Below, piece by piece: positions 36,041 to 43,928 of a DNA stretch of 64,000 nucleotides (positions are counted from its first letter, which is position 1; each line of letters opens with the position of its first letter). The stretch is taken from contig LFCK01000001.1 in assembly GCA_001189095.1 (NCBI GenBank), forward strand, positions 1-64,000, read 5' to 3'. The DNA comes from Parcubacteria bacterium C7867-001 (GTDB lineage Bacteria > Patescibacteria > Paceibacteria > UBA9973 > UBA2103). Below the pieces are notes generated by a model. That model searched no databases. It was not told where the DNA came from and saw only the letters and a program-made list of their open reading frames with translations. The position numbers were made by a program, and so were the translations under genes.

Positions 36041-36289
36041 ATGAAAAAGGACATCCATCCGGCAGATTACCGCACCGTGCTCTTCGAAGACCTCGCTTCC
36101 GGCGAGAAGTTTCTCATTGGCTCGACGGTAAAGACGACCGAAACGGGCACGTTTGAGGGGAAGGAATACCCAAAGCTCCTCGTTGAAATCTCGAGTAAGT
36201 CGCACCCGTTCTACACTGGTGAAGATCGCACCCTCGATAAGACCGGTCGCGTCGAGAAGTTCAAGCAGCGCGCTGCAAAGAAGAAATAA
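36041..36289 (+). CDS. rpmE: Ribosomal protein L31, type B (zinc-free)
   Basis: The 82-residue protein starts MKKDIHPADYRTVLFED and contains SSKSHPFYTGEDR, the L31 signature. It has no cysteine, so it is the C-minus form that does not need zinc. The start at 36041 follows TATAGT by 9 bases; a longer frame upstream crosses the end of the previous gene. It is followed by a perfect 15-bp terminator stem. Confidence 0.93.
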   Translation: MKKDIHPADYRTVLFEDLASGEKFLIGSTVKTTETGTFEGKEYPKLLVEISSKSHPFYTGEDRTLDKTGRVEKFKQRAAKKK

Positions 36290-36297
36290 CGACACTC

Positions 36298-36331
36298 AAA
36301 TGGACGCCCCGCCTCCGCGGGGCGTCCATTT
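36298..36331 (+). terminator. Perfect 15-bp hairpin terminator between rpmE and prfA
   Basis: Bases 36298-36312 pair perfectly with 36317-36331 around the loop CTCC. The downstream T-rich stretch runs directly into the prfA -10 box TATCAT. Confidence 0.85.
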
Positions 36332-36333
36332 GT

Positions 36334-36339
36334 TATCAT
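36334..36339 (+). promoter_or_regulatory. -10 box TATCAT for prfA, abutting the terminator
   Basis: TATCAT starts 2 bases after the terminator stem and lies 7 bases before the ATG at 36347. Confidence 0.55.
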
Positions 36340-36346
36340 CAAACCC

Positions 36347-37297
36347 ATGGACTACTCCCCTGAATTCAAGAAGAACTTTGCAACCGCATATCTTGCGGAG
36401 GAGTACGAGCGTCTCGCACGCGAAGTGGAAGAGTCAGTTGCAGCTGCAGGGAATGATGCAGATCTTCTCCAGATGGCCGAGGAAGATATTACGCGCATCA
36501 AGGCCCGGCAGGACGATATCCTTGTCGAAATAGAACGCATCCTCGCAAAAGAGAAGGAGGAGGAGAGTAAGCCAACTGCGCTCGTGCTCGAATTCCGCGC
36601 TGGCGCTGGCGGGGACGAAGCGACGCTGTTCGCCAAGGAATTGAAGGAAATGTATCAAAAGTACGCTGAGATGCAGGGATGGCAGGTGCGCACTCTCGAC
36701 GATCTTACGATTGAAATAGGCGGTGCACAGGCCTACGATGCGCTTAAATACGAGACGGGCGTACATCGCGTTCAGCGGGTGCCGCTTACGGAAAAGTCAG
36801 GTCGCATTCATACCTCAACCGCCTCGGTTGCGGTGCTCCCTATCCGCGCGAAGCCGAAGTTTGAAATTAACCCGACGGATATTGATATGGAGTTTTCTCG
36901 CTCGGGCGGCGCTGGCGGCCAGAACGTGAACAAGGTCGAGACCGCTGTGCGACTCATCCACCGACCGACCGGTATCGATGTTCGCTCATCGAGCGAGCGC
37001 AGCCAGCTCGCAAACCGCCAGAAGGCGATGGCGATTCTTGCGGCAAAGCTCGAGACGTTGCATGAAGAAGAAGAGGCGAAGAAGCACGCGTCATTGCGAA
37101 GTGGCCAAATCGGTACCGCCGACCGCTCGGAGAAGATCCGTACCTACAACTTCCTACAGGACCGCATCACCGACCACCGCATCAAGGAGTCATGGCATAA
37201 CCTTCCAAAGATCATGCAGGGGTATCTCGGAGACATTGTTGAGGCCCTAAAAACGGCCTCACAGCAGGGTGGAATTGGAGAGGCCGAGGAGGATTGA
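36347..37297 (+). CDS. prfA: Peptide chain release factor 1
   Basis: The 316-residue protein has the GGQ motif in SGGAGGQNVNKVE and a PxT tripeptide in RVPLTEKSGRIHTS, which marks RF1 (UAA/UAG) rather than RF2. Compared with about 360 residues in Escherichia coli it lacks roughly 45 residues of the N-terminal helical domain, while FRAGAGGDEATLF is intact. It begins 7 bases after TATCAT. It lies ahead of rpsB and tsf. Confidence 0.95.
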   Translation: MDYSPEFKKNFATAYLAEEYERLAREVEESVAAAGNDADLLQMAEEDITRIKARQDDILVEIERILAKEKEEESKPTALVLEFRAGAGGDEATLFAKELKEMYQKYAEMQGWQVRTLDDLTIEIGGAQAYDALKYETGVHRVQRVPLTEKSGRIHTSTASVAVLPIRAKPKFEINPTDIDMEFSRSGGAGGQNVNKVETAVRLIHRPTGIDVRSSSERSQLANRQKAMAILAAKLETLHEEEEAKKHASLRSGQIGTADRSEKIRTYNFLQDRITDHRIKESWHNLPKIMQGYLGDIVEALKTASQQGGIGEAEED

Positions 37298-37316
37298 AAC
37301 CCAGAATAGGGCATGG

Positions 37317-37322
37317 TAGAGT
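37317..37322 (+). promoter_or_regulatory. Extended -10 (TGG TAGAGT) for rpsB
   Basis: TAGAGT preceded by TGG lies 8 bases before the ATG at 37331. Confidence 0.55.
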
Positions 37323-37330
37323 AGCCGGAC

Positions 37331-38032
37331 ATGGCAGTTATAGACCAAAAGGGCCCCGGAGTGGACCGCCTCTTTAAGGCGGGCGCTCATTTTGCCCAGC
37401 TCAAGAGTCGTCGTCATCCATCGATGAAGCCGTTTGTCGTGGGTGCTAAGGCACGCGTTGAAATCTTCGACCTCGCGAAGACCGATGCTCAGCTTGCAGA
37501 AGCAAAGAAGGCGCTTGCAGCGCTCGCTACCGCAGGCAAGACCGTGCTCTTCGTCGGCGGCAAGCAGGAAGTCTCTGCTCTCGTGAAGAATGCAGCAAAG
37601 AGCATCCACCAGCCGTACGTCGCTGGCCGCTGGCTCGGCGGAACCATCTCGAACTTCGTCGAGATCAAGAAGCGTATTGATCGCCTCGCAGACCTTACGG
37701 GTAAGCGTGAGAGCGGTGAGCTTGCAAAGCTTTACACCAAGCTCGAGCGTCTCTTCATCGATCGCGAAATCGAGCGCCTCGCGACCCGCCTCGACGGCAT
37801 CACGAATCTCGCACGTCGACCGGACGCATTTGTTATCGTCGACACGAAGTATGAAGCACATGCAGTGAAGGAGGCTCGCGCAGCGGGCATTCCGGTCATC
37901 GGCATCATGAGTTCTGACTGCGACGTGACCGACGCGACGTATCCTATCGTCACGAACGACGCCTCGCGTACGACCGTTGAGCTTGTGCTCGGTGAGCTTA
38001 CGTCGGCGTTCGAGTCGGGTCTTCGCGCATAA
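37331..38032 (+). CDS. rpsB: Ribosomal protein S2
   Basis: The 233-residue protein carries the S2 landmarks GAHFAQLKSRRHPSMKPFV, VLFVGGKQEVSALVKNAA, YVAGRWLGGTISNF and the C-terminal AGIPVIGIMSSDCDV, TYPIVTNDAS. It is followed by tsf, the usual order. The start is set by the -10 box 8 bases upstream. Confidence 0.96.
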   Translation: MAVIDQKGPGVDRLFKAGAHFAQLKSRRHPSMKPFVVGAKARVEIFDLAKTDAQLAEAKKALAALATAGKTVLFVGGKQEVSALVKNAAKSIHQPYVAGRWLGGTISNFVEIKKRIDRLADLTGKRESGELAKLYTKLERLFIDREIERLATRLDGITNLARRPDAFVIVDTKYEAHAVKEARAAGIPVIGIMSSDCDVTDATYPIVTNDASRTTVELVLGELTSAFESGLRA

Positions 38033-38061
38033 GCGAACCCCTTCCGCGGCCGCGGAGGATT

Positions 38062-38067
38062 TATAAT
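38062..38067 (+). promoter_or_regulatory. -10 box TATAAT upstream of tsf
   Basis: A consensus TATAAT lies 18 bases before the ATG at 38086, after a GC-rich inverted repeat (CCGCGGCCGCGG) in the rpsB-tsf gap. The leader would be about 11 bases. Confidence 0.5.
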
Positions 38068-38085
38068 TTTTAGTACCTACGAATC

Positions 38086-38670
38086 ATGGACATTTCGACT
38101 GATGTATTGAAGACGCTTCGCGATAAGACGGGAGTTTCCGTTATGCAGTGCAAGAAAGCACTTGAAGAGGCGGGAGGCGACATCGAAAAAGCGGAAGTCA
38201 TCCTTCGCAAGAAGAGCGGTGCTGCAGCTGAAAAGAAGGGTGATCGCGAGCTCGGTGCAGGAGCTATTGGTTCCTATGTTCATGATGGTTCCATCGGCTC
38301 GATGGTGCTCCTTTCCTGCGAGACGGACTTCGTCTCGAAGAATCCTGAATTCGGCGCGGTCGCGCGCGAAGTAGCGATGCAGGTAGCTGCGTCTAATCCG
38401 AGCTTCCTTACGGACGCCGATATTCCGGCAGAGGCAAAGAAAGCCGCAGAAGACGTGTTCCAGAAGGAGGTGGAAGGGAAGCCAGAAGACATGAAGGCGA
38501 AGATTCTCGAAGGAAAGCTTGCTTCGTACTTCCGCGATCAGGTCCTCCTTGACCAGCTCTACATCAAGGACGACAGTAAGACCATTCGCGACCTCATAAA
38601 CGAGGCATCGCAGAAGTTCGGCGAACGCATCGAGATCTCCCGCTTCGCCCGCTTCTCGGCCCGCAGCTAA
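38086..38670 (+). CDS. tsf: Elongation factor Ts (short form)
   Basis: The 194-residue nucleotide-exchange factor for EF-Tu has the UBA-like start DVLKTLRDKTGVSVMQCKKALEEAGGD and the core AIGSYVHDGSIGSMVLLSCETDFVSKN. It is about 90 residues shorter than the Escherichia coli protein, with a single core subdomain followed by the ending IRDLINEASQKFGERIEISRF. Short EF-Ts is known from several bacterial groups. Confidence 0.94.
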   Translation: MDISTDVLKTLRDKTGVSVMQCKKALEEAGGDIEKAEVILRKKSGAAAEKKGDRELGAGAIGSYVHDGSIGSMVLLSCETDFVSKNPEFGAVAREVAMQVAASNPSFLTDADIPAEAKKAAEDVFQKEVEGKPEDMKAKILEGKLASYFRDQVLLDQLYIKDDSKTIRDLINEASQKFGERIEISRFARFSARS

Positions 38671-38674
38671 CACA

Positions 38675-39124
38675 ATGTTCTACCTCGTCGCCGTACTCGT
38701 TCCGCTCCTTCTTCTCTCAGGGTTCCTCACCCTCACGGCCTACGAGACGCGCCACAACATTCGCTTTTTCGGCGTTGCGCGTGCGAAGCTTGATGCGCGC
38801 ACCGAACGGGTTGCATTCATTCTCGCGCATGTCGACTTCGGGAAGTTCTTCTTCCATCTTCTGCGCGACGGGCTTGCGCATCTCGCGCACGAAATAGCAC
38901 AGCTTTCGCTCGTGCTCGTTCGTCTCCTTGAGCGGACGCTCACGCGCGCGGTTCGCCACCTGCGCGGTCGCCGCGCAGCGAATGCGCCGATGACCACTCA
39001 GGCCGTGTCCTCATCTGCCTTCGTCGAAACAATGACGTACTTCAAACACACGCTTCGTAGGTCCCGCCAGGCTCCGCCTGCCGTTCCTGCGGAATCGACA
39101 ACACCGGAGAATCCCGTAGGATAA
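38675..39124 (+). CDS. Small membrane protein of unknown function
   Basis: The 149-residue protein has an N-terminal helix (MFYLVAVLVPLLLLSGFLTL), then an amphipathic, His/Leu-rich region with VARAKLDARTERVAFILAHVDFGKFFFHLLRD and a Ser/Thr/Pro-rich tail. It starts 4 bases after tsf and is probably co-transcribed with it. I do not recognise a family. Confidence 0.65.
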   Translation: MFYLVAVLVPLLLLSGFLTLTAYETRHNIRFFGVARAKLDARTERVAFILAHVDFGKFFFHLLRDGLAHLAHEIAQLSLVLVRLLERTLTRAVRHLRGRRAANAPMTTQAVSSSAFVETMTYFKHTLRRSRQAPPAVPAESTTPENPVG

Positions 39125-39132
39125 ATTCATAA

Positions 39133-39205
39133 GCCGCCTTAGCTCAGTTGGTAGAGCAACACTTTTGTAAAGTGAAGGTCCCCGGTTCAAGCCCGGGAGG
39201 CGGCT
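39133..39205 (+). tRNA. tRNA-Thr (anticodon TGT)
   Basis: A full cloverleaf is visible: acceptor GCCGCCT (39133-39139) with AGGCGGC (39198-39204), D stem GCTC/GAGC, anticodon loop TTTGTAA with TGT at 39166-39168, T stem CCCGG/CCGGG with loop TTCAAGC. The anticodon stem has an A-A mismatch at its outer pair. The discriminator base is T and CCA is not encoded. Confidence 0.95.
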
Positions 39206-39215
39206 CAAAACAGAT

Positions 39216-39635
39216 ATGGAAGAAATGCTGCAAAAAGAAGGGAATGCGCAGTGTTGTCCGGTTGCGGCAATTGTCCGTAACGGGACGATACTTATCGGTT
39301 TGCGACACTATACTCCTGATAAATGGAAGGCAATAAGCGTATGGACGCTTCCGGGTGGAAGGTGCGATGTCGGAGAAACCATAGAGCAAACACTTCGGCG
39401 TGAGGTCGCAGAAGAAACAGCAATTTGTTCTCTAACAATTGATAAATTTCTCGGTGAAGTTCCTGGAGCAAAGGATGGCGATAGAGTTCCAGTGTTTCTC
39501 TGTAGCGCTTCTGAAGAGCCTGTTGTAGTGGAAATCGAGAAATTCTCTGAGTGGAAATGGTGCCCAATTACAGAGTTGCCGGATAATTTTATAAACCCCC
39601 ACGCGAAGGAACTTATCCTCAAAGAATATACCTAA
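39216..39635 (+). CDS. Nudix hydrolase
   Basis: The 139-residue protein has a Nudix box GRCDVGETIEQTLRREVAEETAI, matching Gx5Ex7REUxEExGU except that the late Gly is Ala. Such enzymes cleave nucleoside diphosphate derivatives. It starts 10 bases after the tRNA-Thr gene. Its base composition looks more AT-rich than its neighbours and its codon choice includes more A/T endings, so it may have been acquired at the tRNA end. The substrate cannot be told. Confidence 0.87.
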   Translation: MEEMLQKEGNAQCCPVAAIVRNGTILIGLRHYTPDKWKAISVWTLPGGRCDVGETIEQTLRREVAEETAICSLTIDKFLGEVPGAKDGDRVPVFLCSASEEPVVVEIEKFSEWKWCPITELPDNFINPHAKELILKEYT

Positions 39636-39637
39636 AC

Positions 39638-40330
39638 CTACTTCTTGGTTGTCGTAGCAGTCGAAGTTGCGGACTTAAAGAGTGCTTTCGGGAAGAGTTT
39701 CTGGAAGTCGTCGAGGTGCGTGAAGCCGTAGGAGACTTTGTCCTGAATCACAAAGGCGGGGAATTGAGGCTTTATTTTCTCCACGGCAATGAGCGTCTTC
39801 AGTGCCGAAAGGTCGAGGTCGTAATCGAAGGAGTAGACGCGCAACGTCGGATACGTTTGGCGCAGGTAGGAGAGCGCGTAGCCTGCTTTGTCGCAGGTCG
39901 TGCAGGCTTGCGGATCATTCGAATAGAAATAGAGCGCGGTCACTGGTTTGAGGCCGCACGAAGAGGAGAGTTTCTTCGTCAAAAGATAATCACGAATCTG
40001 AAGCAAGGTGTACTGCTTCTTGAGTTGAAGTACTTGCGGGTCGCGGTTTCCGGCGCGACCTTCTGCAATACCGAGGCGGTCACCGAGATCGCTCACTTCG
40101 CGCGAGAACTCAGTTCCCGAAGCAATGTCTTCGCACGGCGCTGACTCAAGGAGTGCGAACTGCGTTTCAAGCGAGAGGGTGTCGGTTGCAAGTTGGTTCT
40201 GAATAGCGGAGAGTTCCGCAAGGCGCTGCTGGTCGAGGTAGTTGATGGCGTACACGATGCTGCCGATGATGGCGAGTGTTATAAGGAGCGCGAGGAGCGC
40301 GTTGCGGGCGGGAAGTGAAAGCGGCTTCAT
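39638..40330 (-). CDS. Membrane-anchored thioredoxin-like protein with coiled coil
   Basis: The 230-residue protein has an N-terminal helix (about 10-29), a coiled-coil/helical region (30-125) and a C-terminal thioredoxin-like domain with ALYFYSNDPQACTTCDKAGYAL (CTTC redox-type motif), RVYSFDYDLD, and FPAFVIQDKVSYGF where the cis-Pro would lie. It probably faces outside and acts on disulphides of surface proteins, several of which in this window are Cys-rich. It lies downstream of the glycosyltransferase on the same strand. Confidence 0.75.
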   Translation of the reverse strand: MKPLSLPARNALLALLITLAIIGSIVYAINYLDQQRLAELSAIQNQLATDTLSLETQFALLESAPCEDIASGTEFSREVSDLGDRLGIAEGRAGNRDPQVLQLKKQYTLLQIRDYLLTKKLSSSCGLKPVTALYFYSNDPQACTTCDKAGYALSYLRQTYPTLRVYSFDYDLDLSALKTLIAVEKIKPQFPAFVIQDKVSYGFTHLDDFQKLFPKALFKSATSTATTTKK

Positions 40331-40357
40331 ACGTACGACAATACTACGCGAATGCTA

Positions 40358-41602
40358 CTAGCGCCACGCGCGTTCAACACCCGTCGCAACGTCATAAATG
40401 GAGCGGATGAGCCAGAACGGAGCGATGAGTCCGTATACGAACACATAGCCGATGATGCCGATCACAAGACCAGAGTCGGTATTCGATACTCTACGACCGA
40501 CCATCATGAAGAATATTGAAATGGTCGTGACTACGAATCCGATGACGGTCACGAACGAAAGGGCTGCATAGAACCACTCGATGGAGAATCGCGGCATGAG
40601 GCTGTAGGAAAGCGGAACTCCAGCGGAGAGCGAGAAGACGTGGACGATTTCGCGGATGATCATGAAGAAGGCGATACCGAACAGGGAGACGCCGCCCAAG
40701 ACGGCAACGAAGCCGAGTGGGAGCACCATGAGGCCAAGCACGCCGTATTTAGGGTTGCCCACGAGCCCGCGGTAGTCAGTAAGCACGTTTCGAAGGAAGC
40801 CGGTGGTCCAGCGCGTGCGCTGCTTGATGAGTTTCGGAACGGTTTTCGGAACTTTCGTGTAGACGCGTGCGCGAACGGCGTTATCTATTTCATAGCCAGC
40901 TTTCTGGATGCGCAGCGCCATTTCCATGTCTTCTGCTTGATACGCATGACGGAACCCGCCGATCTCGTTAAGCACCGACTTGCGATAGAAGGAGAAGGGG
41001 CCCGGAGTCACGTAAATCCCGTTCACGGCCGAGAGTGTATGGCGGAGTGCGATACCGAAGATATATTCCGCATTCTGCATGCGTTCAAGAAGCGATTTTG
41101 GTTCGAAGACCGACATTGCAGGGGTAACCGAGGCGACACGCGGATCCTCGAATGAAGCGATTATTTCGCGTAGTGCATCGGTCGCTACAAACGAGTCGGC
41201 ATCAAGGCAGCCGATAAATTCAGCATCGCCGGCAGATTCGATGCCGATATTAATCGCGGAATGTTTTCCGCCGTTCGCTTTGTGAATCACGGTGATCTGC
41301 GGGTTCCCGACGTACGCGTCCATGACCGCTTTGGTGTTGTCGGTCGAGCCGTCGTTTACGAGAACTATCTTGAGCTTGTCTTTTGGATAGTCGAGGGCGA
41401 GCAGGGAGCGCACCGTGCCGTCAATCGTCGTTTCTTCGTTCCAGCAGGGCACGATAATGGCGACGTTTGGGGTCTCAGTCGAGACTGCGCGATAGCGACG
41501 CCGTCGCGCTGGATCTGAGAGAAAGGTAAGGAGCATGAAGACCTCGAAATAGAGGCCTAAGAAAATGAAAGGATACGCGAAATAGGTCGCGGAGAAGTCC
41601 AT
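40358..41602 (-). CDS. Processive family 2 glycosyltransferase (membrane)
   Basis: The protein of about 414 residues has one N-terminal helix and a GT2 domain with VNDGSTDNTK, the DxD-type metal motif CLDADSF, TPGPFSFYRKSV, the acceptor motif QAEDMEM and the processive QRTRW signature, then three C-terminal helices. It resembles poly-N-acetylglucosamine, hyaluronan or cellulose synthase-like enzymes and probably makes a surface polysaccharide. The ATG at 41602 is favoured; a GTG at 41614 is only 4 bases from a TATACT box (41619-41624) and is the alternative start. Confidence 0.88.
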   Translation of the reverse strand: MDFSATYFAYPFIFLGLYFEVFMLLTFLSDPARRRRYRAVSTETPNVAIIVPCWNEETTIDGTVRSLLALDYPKDKLKIVLVNDGSTDNTKAVMDAYVGNPQITVIHKANGGKHSAINIGIESAGDAEFIGCLDADSFVATDALREIIASFEDPRVASVTPAMSVFEPKSLLERMQNAEYIFGIALRHTLSAVNGIYVTPGPFSFYRKSVLNEIGGFRHAYQAEDMEMALRIQKAGYEIDNAVRARVYTKVPKTVPKLIKQRTRWTTGFLRNVLTDYRGLVGNPKYGVLGLMVLPLGFVAVLGGVSLFGIAFFMIIREIVHVFSLSAGVPLSYSLMPRFSIEWFYAALSFVTVIGFVVTTISIFFMMVGRRVSNTDSGLVIGIIGYVFVYGLIAPFWLIRSIYDVATGVERAWR

Positions 41603-41618
41603 ACCCGAAGACACTCAA

Positions 41619-41624
41619 AGTATA
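41619..41624 (-). promoter_or_regulatory. -10 box TATACT for the glycosyltransferase
   Basis: TATACT on the minus strand lies 16 bases before the ATG at 41602 and 4 bases before an alternative GTG at 41614. Confidence 0.5.
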
Positions 41625-41651
41625 GCAAACTCGCCCCTTCTTCTCTATGTG

Positions 41652-42806
41652 CTAGCGGATGGTCGCGTTGTATTCGTTCGTGGTGGTTTCCTCCAGCTTT
41701 TTGTGGAGCGCATCAATTTCTTCGTTCGTAAGCGTGCGATCGAGGGAACGGTAGGTGATGCGGTAGGCGTAGCTCATCTTGTCTGCGCCGAATTTCTCAT
41801 CGTTTTCGTATTTATCGAGAAGCGAAACATCTTCCACAAGATCCCCCGCCACTTCGCGCGCGAGATCGAAGAAGTTATTCGGGACGAAATCCTTTCCGAC
41901 AATGAAGGAGATATCGCGGACGATAGGAGGGAACTTGCTCACTTCCTTGAACTCCGTTCCGAGAACAAGCTGCTTCTTCACACGTTCGTCGTCCGACCAA
42001 AGAAGGCGGATGTCCGGAAGAGACATGGAGGTAATAGCGAGTCGTTCGAGACCGAATCCGAACGCCCAGCCGTGATAGCCGGTGACGCCCATCTTCTCGA
42101 GCACGGATTTCTTTGGCATGCCGCTGCCAAGAATCTCAAGCCACTTTCCCTTTGCTGGGCCTTCGGCCGCCGTGCCCTCGACGTCGAGTTCAACTTCAAA
42201 CGACGGATCGGTGTAGGGGAACGTGTCGGTGTTAATCCGAAATTTCTGCTCCGGGCCGAATACAGCATGCACAATATCCCCGAGCACTTTCTTGAGGTCG
42301 TCGGGTTCGACAGGCATTGAATCAGGTGCGATGTACCAACCTCCGAACTGATGGAAGACGTTCATGTGACGGCTATCGATTTCGTCCTTGCGGTAGACCT
42401 TGCCGAAGCAGAGTGCGCCCATCGCTTCGCCCTTTGCAATTCGTTCTTTGATGGCAGGATCGTTGAGGTAGTAGTACCAGAATACGGTGTCGTGGGTACG
42501 CAGAATGTTCTTTTCGTCAGCGTAGTATGTGTCCGAGGTAGAACGAGCGGGGTGGTCGGCAGGGAAGTCGAAGAGATCGAAGGAAATGTTGGCCGGAACG
42601 ATTTCTGGGATTTCAATAATATCGAATCCAGACAAGGCCGGCACCTTCTTCACGCGCTCGACGATTTCGTGGAGCGGGCTTCCTTGTGTGCGGGAAAGGT
42701 CGGGCATCGAAAGGTAGCGCTTCATGCGGAGCGCCTCGAAATCCGAGCGGGACTCAAGCTCTCCCCGCAATCGCGTTTCGTCGCTTCGATCGATTTTTAT
42801 ATCCAT
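41652..42806 (-). CDS. Phenylalanyl-tRNA synthetase, single chain (PheS catalytic core plus FDX-ACB domain)
   Basis: The 384-residue class II synthetase has motif 2 in YRKDEIDSRHMNVFHQ and motif 3 in GWAFGFGLERLAI, both PheRS-specific. From about residue 290 the sequence SKFPPIVRDISFIVG to TYRSLDRTLTNEEID is a ferredoxin-fold anticodon-binding (FDX-ACB) domain, normally the end of the PheT beta chain. The N-terminal coiled-coil arm of bacterial PheS is missing. This is the architecture of mitochondrial monomeric PheRS. No pheT is adjacent. TAAACT lies 8 bases before the ATG. Confidence 0.9.
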   Translation of the reverse strand: MDIKIDRSDETRLRGELESRSDFEALRMKRYLSMPDLSRTQGSPLHEIVERVKKVPALSGFDIIEIPEIVPANISFDLFDFPADHPARSTSDTYYADEKNILRTHDTVFWYYYLNDPAIKERIAKGEAMGALCFGKVYRKDEIDSRHMNVFHQFGGWYIAPDSMPVEPDDLKKVLGDIVHAVFGPEQKFRINTDTFPYTDPSFEVELDVEGTAAEGPAKGKWLEILGSGMPKKSVLEKMGVTGYHGWAFGFGLERLAITSMSLPDIRLLWSDDERVKKQLVLGTEFKEVSKFPPIVRDISFIVGKDFVPNNFFDLAREVAGDLVEDVSLLDKYENDEKFGADKMSYAYRITYRSLDRTLTNEEIDALHKKLEETTTNEYNATIR

Positions 42807-42841
42807 ATCTAGGGAGTTTACGACTCACGTATATAAAAACA

Positions 42842-42866
42842 AGCCGCTCGGGGTTACCGAGCGGCT
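42842..42866 (-). terminator. Terminator of the small membrane protein gene
   Basis: AGCCGCTCGG (42842-42851) pairs with CCGAGCGGCT (42857-42866). On the minus strand it is followed by TTGTTTTTA. Confidence 0.8.
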
Positions 42867-42872
42867 GATGGT

Positions 42873-43139
42873 TTAGATAGGAATATGTAGGTGCCGGAAG
42901 AGCCAAGGTTTGAAAACGTTCCAGATGAACCAGAACATCGCGAGGCAGAGGGCTCCGATTCCGACGAGGCCAAGACCGATGAGTGCGGTCAGCCATCCTT
43001 TGGATCCGAAGCCGTTATAGATGAATCCTTCAACGATGGCTAGCACGCCCATGAGGGCCGTGATAACGCCGGTGAAGTATCCGAGATACATGCATATTCT
43101 GGTCGGATCGTCCCACAGTTCCTTAAGAATCTTTTTCAT
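42873..43139 (-). CDS. Small membrane protein with two helices, unknown function
   Basis: The 88-residue protein has a charged start (MKKILKELWDDPTRICMYLG) and two hydrophobic helices (about 18-40 and 48-72), ending FKPWLFRHLHIPI. The ATG is preceded by AAAGGAG with good spacing, unlike most genes here. It has its own terminator at 42842-42866. No family is recognised. Confidence 0.75.
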   Translation of the reverse strand: MKKILKELWDDPTRICMYLGYFTGVITALMGVLAIVEGFIYNGFGSKGWLTALIGLGLVGIGALCLAMFWFIWNVFKPWLFRHLHIPI

Positions 43140-43189
43140 GCAGAACTCCTTTCTGAACGAACCTTACTTCTGTCATTTATAAAAAACAA

Positions 43190-43211
43190 GCCGCTCGCGT
43201 GAGCGAGCGGC
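43190..43211 (-). terminator. Terminator downstream of the gene at 43237
   Basis: GCCGCTCGC (43190-43198) pairs with GCGAGCGGC (43203-43211) around loop GTGA. On the minus strand it is followed by TTGTTTTTT. Confidence 0.8.
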
Positions 43212-43236
43212 CGTTTTGGGGCAGGGCAGTAAATCT

Positions 43237-43422
43237 CTACGCGCGGCGCTTTTGGCGCACACGCGGCGCTTGCCGGTCGGCGAAGCGCAGATCGGTGACG
43301 CGAACGTCGCCGAGCGGACCGGTTTTCCGGTCGAGGTCATCGATGAAGCGATTCACGTCCACAACCTCCCCGCGAGGGGAGAAGGACGCGTCACTGCCAA
43401 TGTCATAGAAAGAACGGGACAT
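43237..43422 (-). CDS. Small hypothetical protein
   Basis: The 61-residue protein (MSRSFYDIGSDASFSPRGEV...RQKRRA) is soluble with a basic C-terminus. ACGGAGA lies about 6 bases before the ATG as a Shine-Dalgarno site, and a terminator on the same strand follows 26 bases after the stop; these support a real gene here. A reading frame on the opposite strand has neither signal. Function unknown. Confidence 0.55.
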   Translation of the reverse strand: MSRSFYDIGSDASFSPRGEVVDVNRFIDDLDRKTGPLGDVRVTDLRFADRQAPRVRQKRRA

Positions 43423-43534
43423 ATTGATCTCCGTGACACGGCTCGGCCCTCCGAACCGTGATACATGTAATATACAGTTTACGCATACTTTGTCAAGTTA
43501 TTTGAAATCTTGGTGGGGTTGGGTAGAAACAGAA

Positions 43535-43564
43535 GTCGCCCGCGCATGGGAATGCGCGGGCGAC
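43535..43564 (-). terminator. Terminator downstream of the gene at 43580
   Basis: GTCGCCCGCGCAT (43535-43547) pairs perfectly over 13 bp with 43552-43564. On the minus strand it is followed by TTCTGTTTCT. Confidence 0.8.
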
Positions 43565-43579
43565 GCTCGTCGAGCGAGC

Positions 43580-43804
43580 TTAGAGAAGGCTGGGAACGTG
43601 CCGAGACGTCAGCGGTTCGATGCCGAATTGCGCGGCTTCGAGCGGACGGGTCTGGGTTTCGAAAACTCCGTTGGGCAGAATGCGATGCCCGTAGGTTTCG
43701 AACCAGACCCAGTGCGGCTTGCCGTCTCGGCGGGTTCCAACCTTGGTGGGGAAAAACGCATAGCGCGGTTCCCACTCGTACAGGTCTTTTTCGGCTTGCG
43801 CCAT
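43580..43804 (-). CDS. Small hypothetical protein
   Basis: The 74-residue protein (MAQAEKDLYEWEPRYAFFPTKVG...) is rich in Trp, Tyr and Arg and appears soluble. AAAGGGA precedes the ATG by about 7 bases and a perfect 13-bp terminator follows on the same strand, supporting a real gene. No family is recognised. Confidence 0.6.
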   Translation of the reverse strand: MAQAEKDLYEWEPRYAFFPTKVGTRRDGKPHWVWFETYGHRILPNGVFETQTRPLEAAQFGIEPLTSRHVPSLL

Positions 43805-43908
43805 AGTCAGTCCCTTTCTCTGTTTCTAAGATTAATTATACACCATACAGGCATATATGTCAATATTTCGGGGGCTTCGGGGATACCCGAAGAGGCAATC
43901 ATTTATGA

Positions 43909-43914
43909 TATAAT
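43909..43914 (+). promoter_or_regulatory. -10 box TATAAT for gyrB
   Basis: TATAAT preceded by TGA lies 14 bases before the ATG at 43929. The leader would be about 7 bases with no Shine-Dalgarno site. Confidence 0.6.
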
Positions 43915-43928
43915 TTCAGTAAGAAATC

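Noticed and set aside
38675..38997. Antisense frames opposite the small gene after tsf
   Set aside because: Arg-rich shadow translations; the plus-strand gene follows tsf by 4 bases and has a clear membrane helix.
39133..39635. tRNA-associated integrated element
   Set aside because: No integrase, no duplicated tRNA end and only one gene; not enough to call a mobile element.
40640..41155. 171-codon frame opposite the glycosyltransferase
   Set aside because: The minus-strand gene has clear GT2 motifs and membrane helices; this frame has none.
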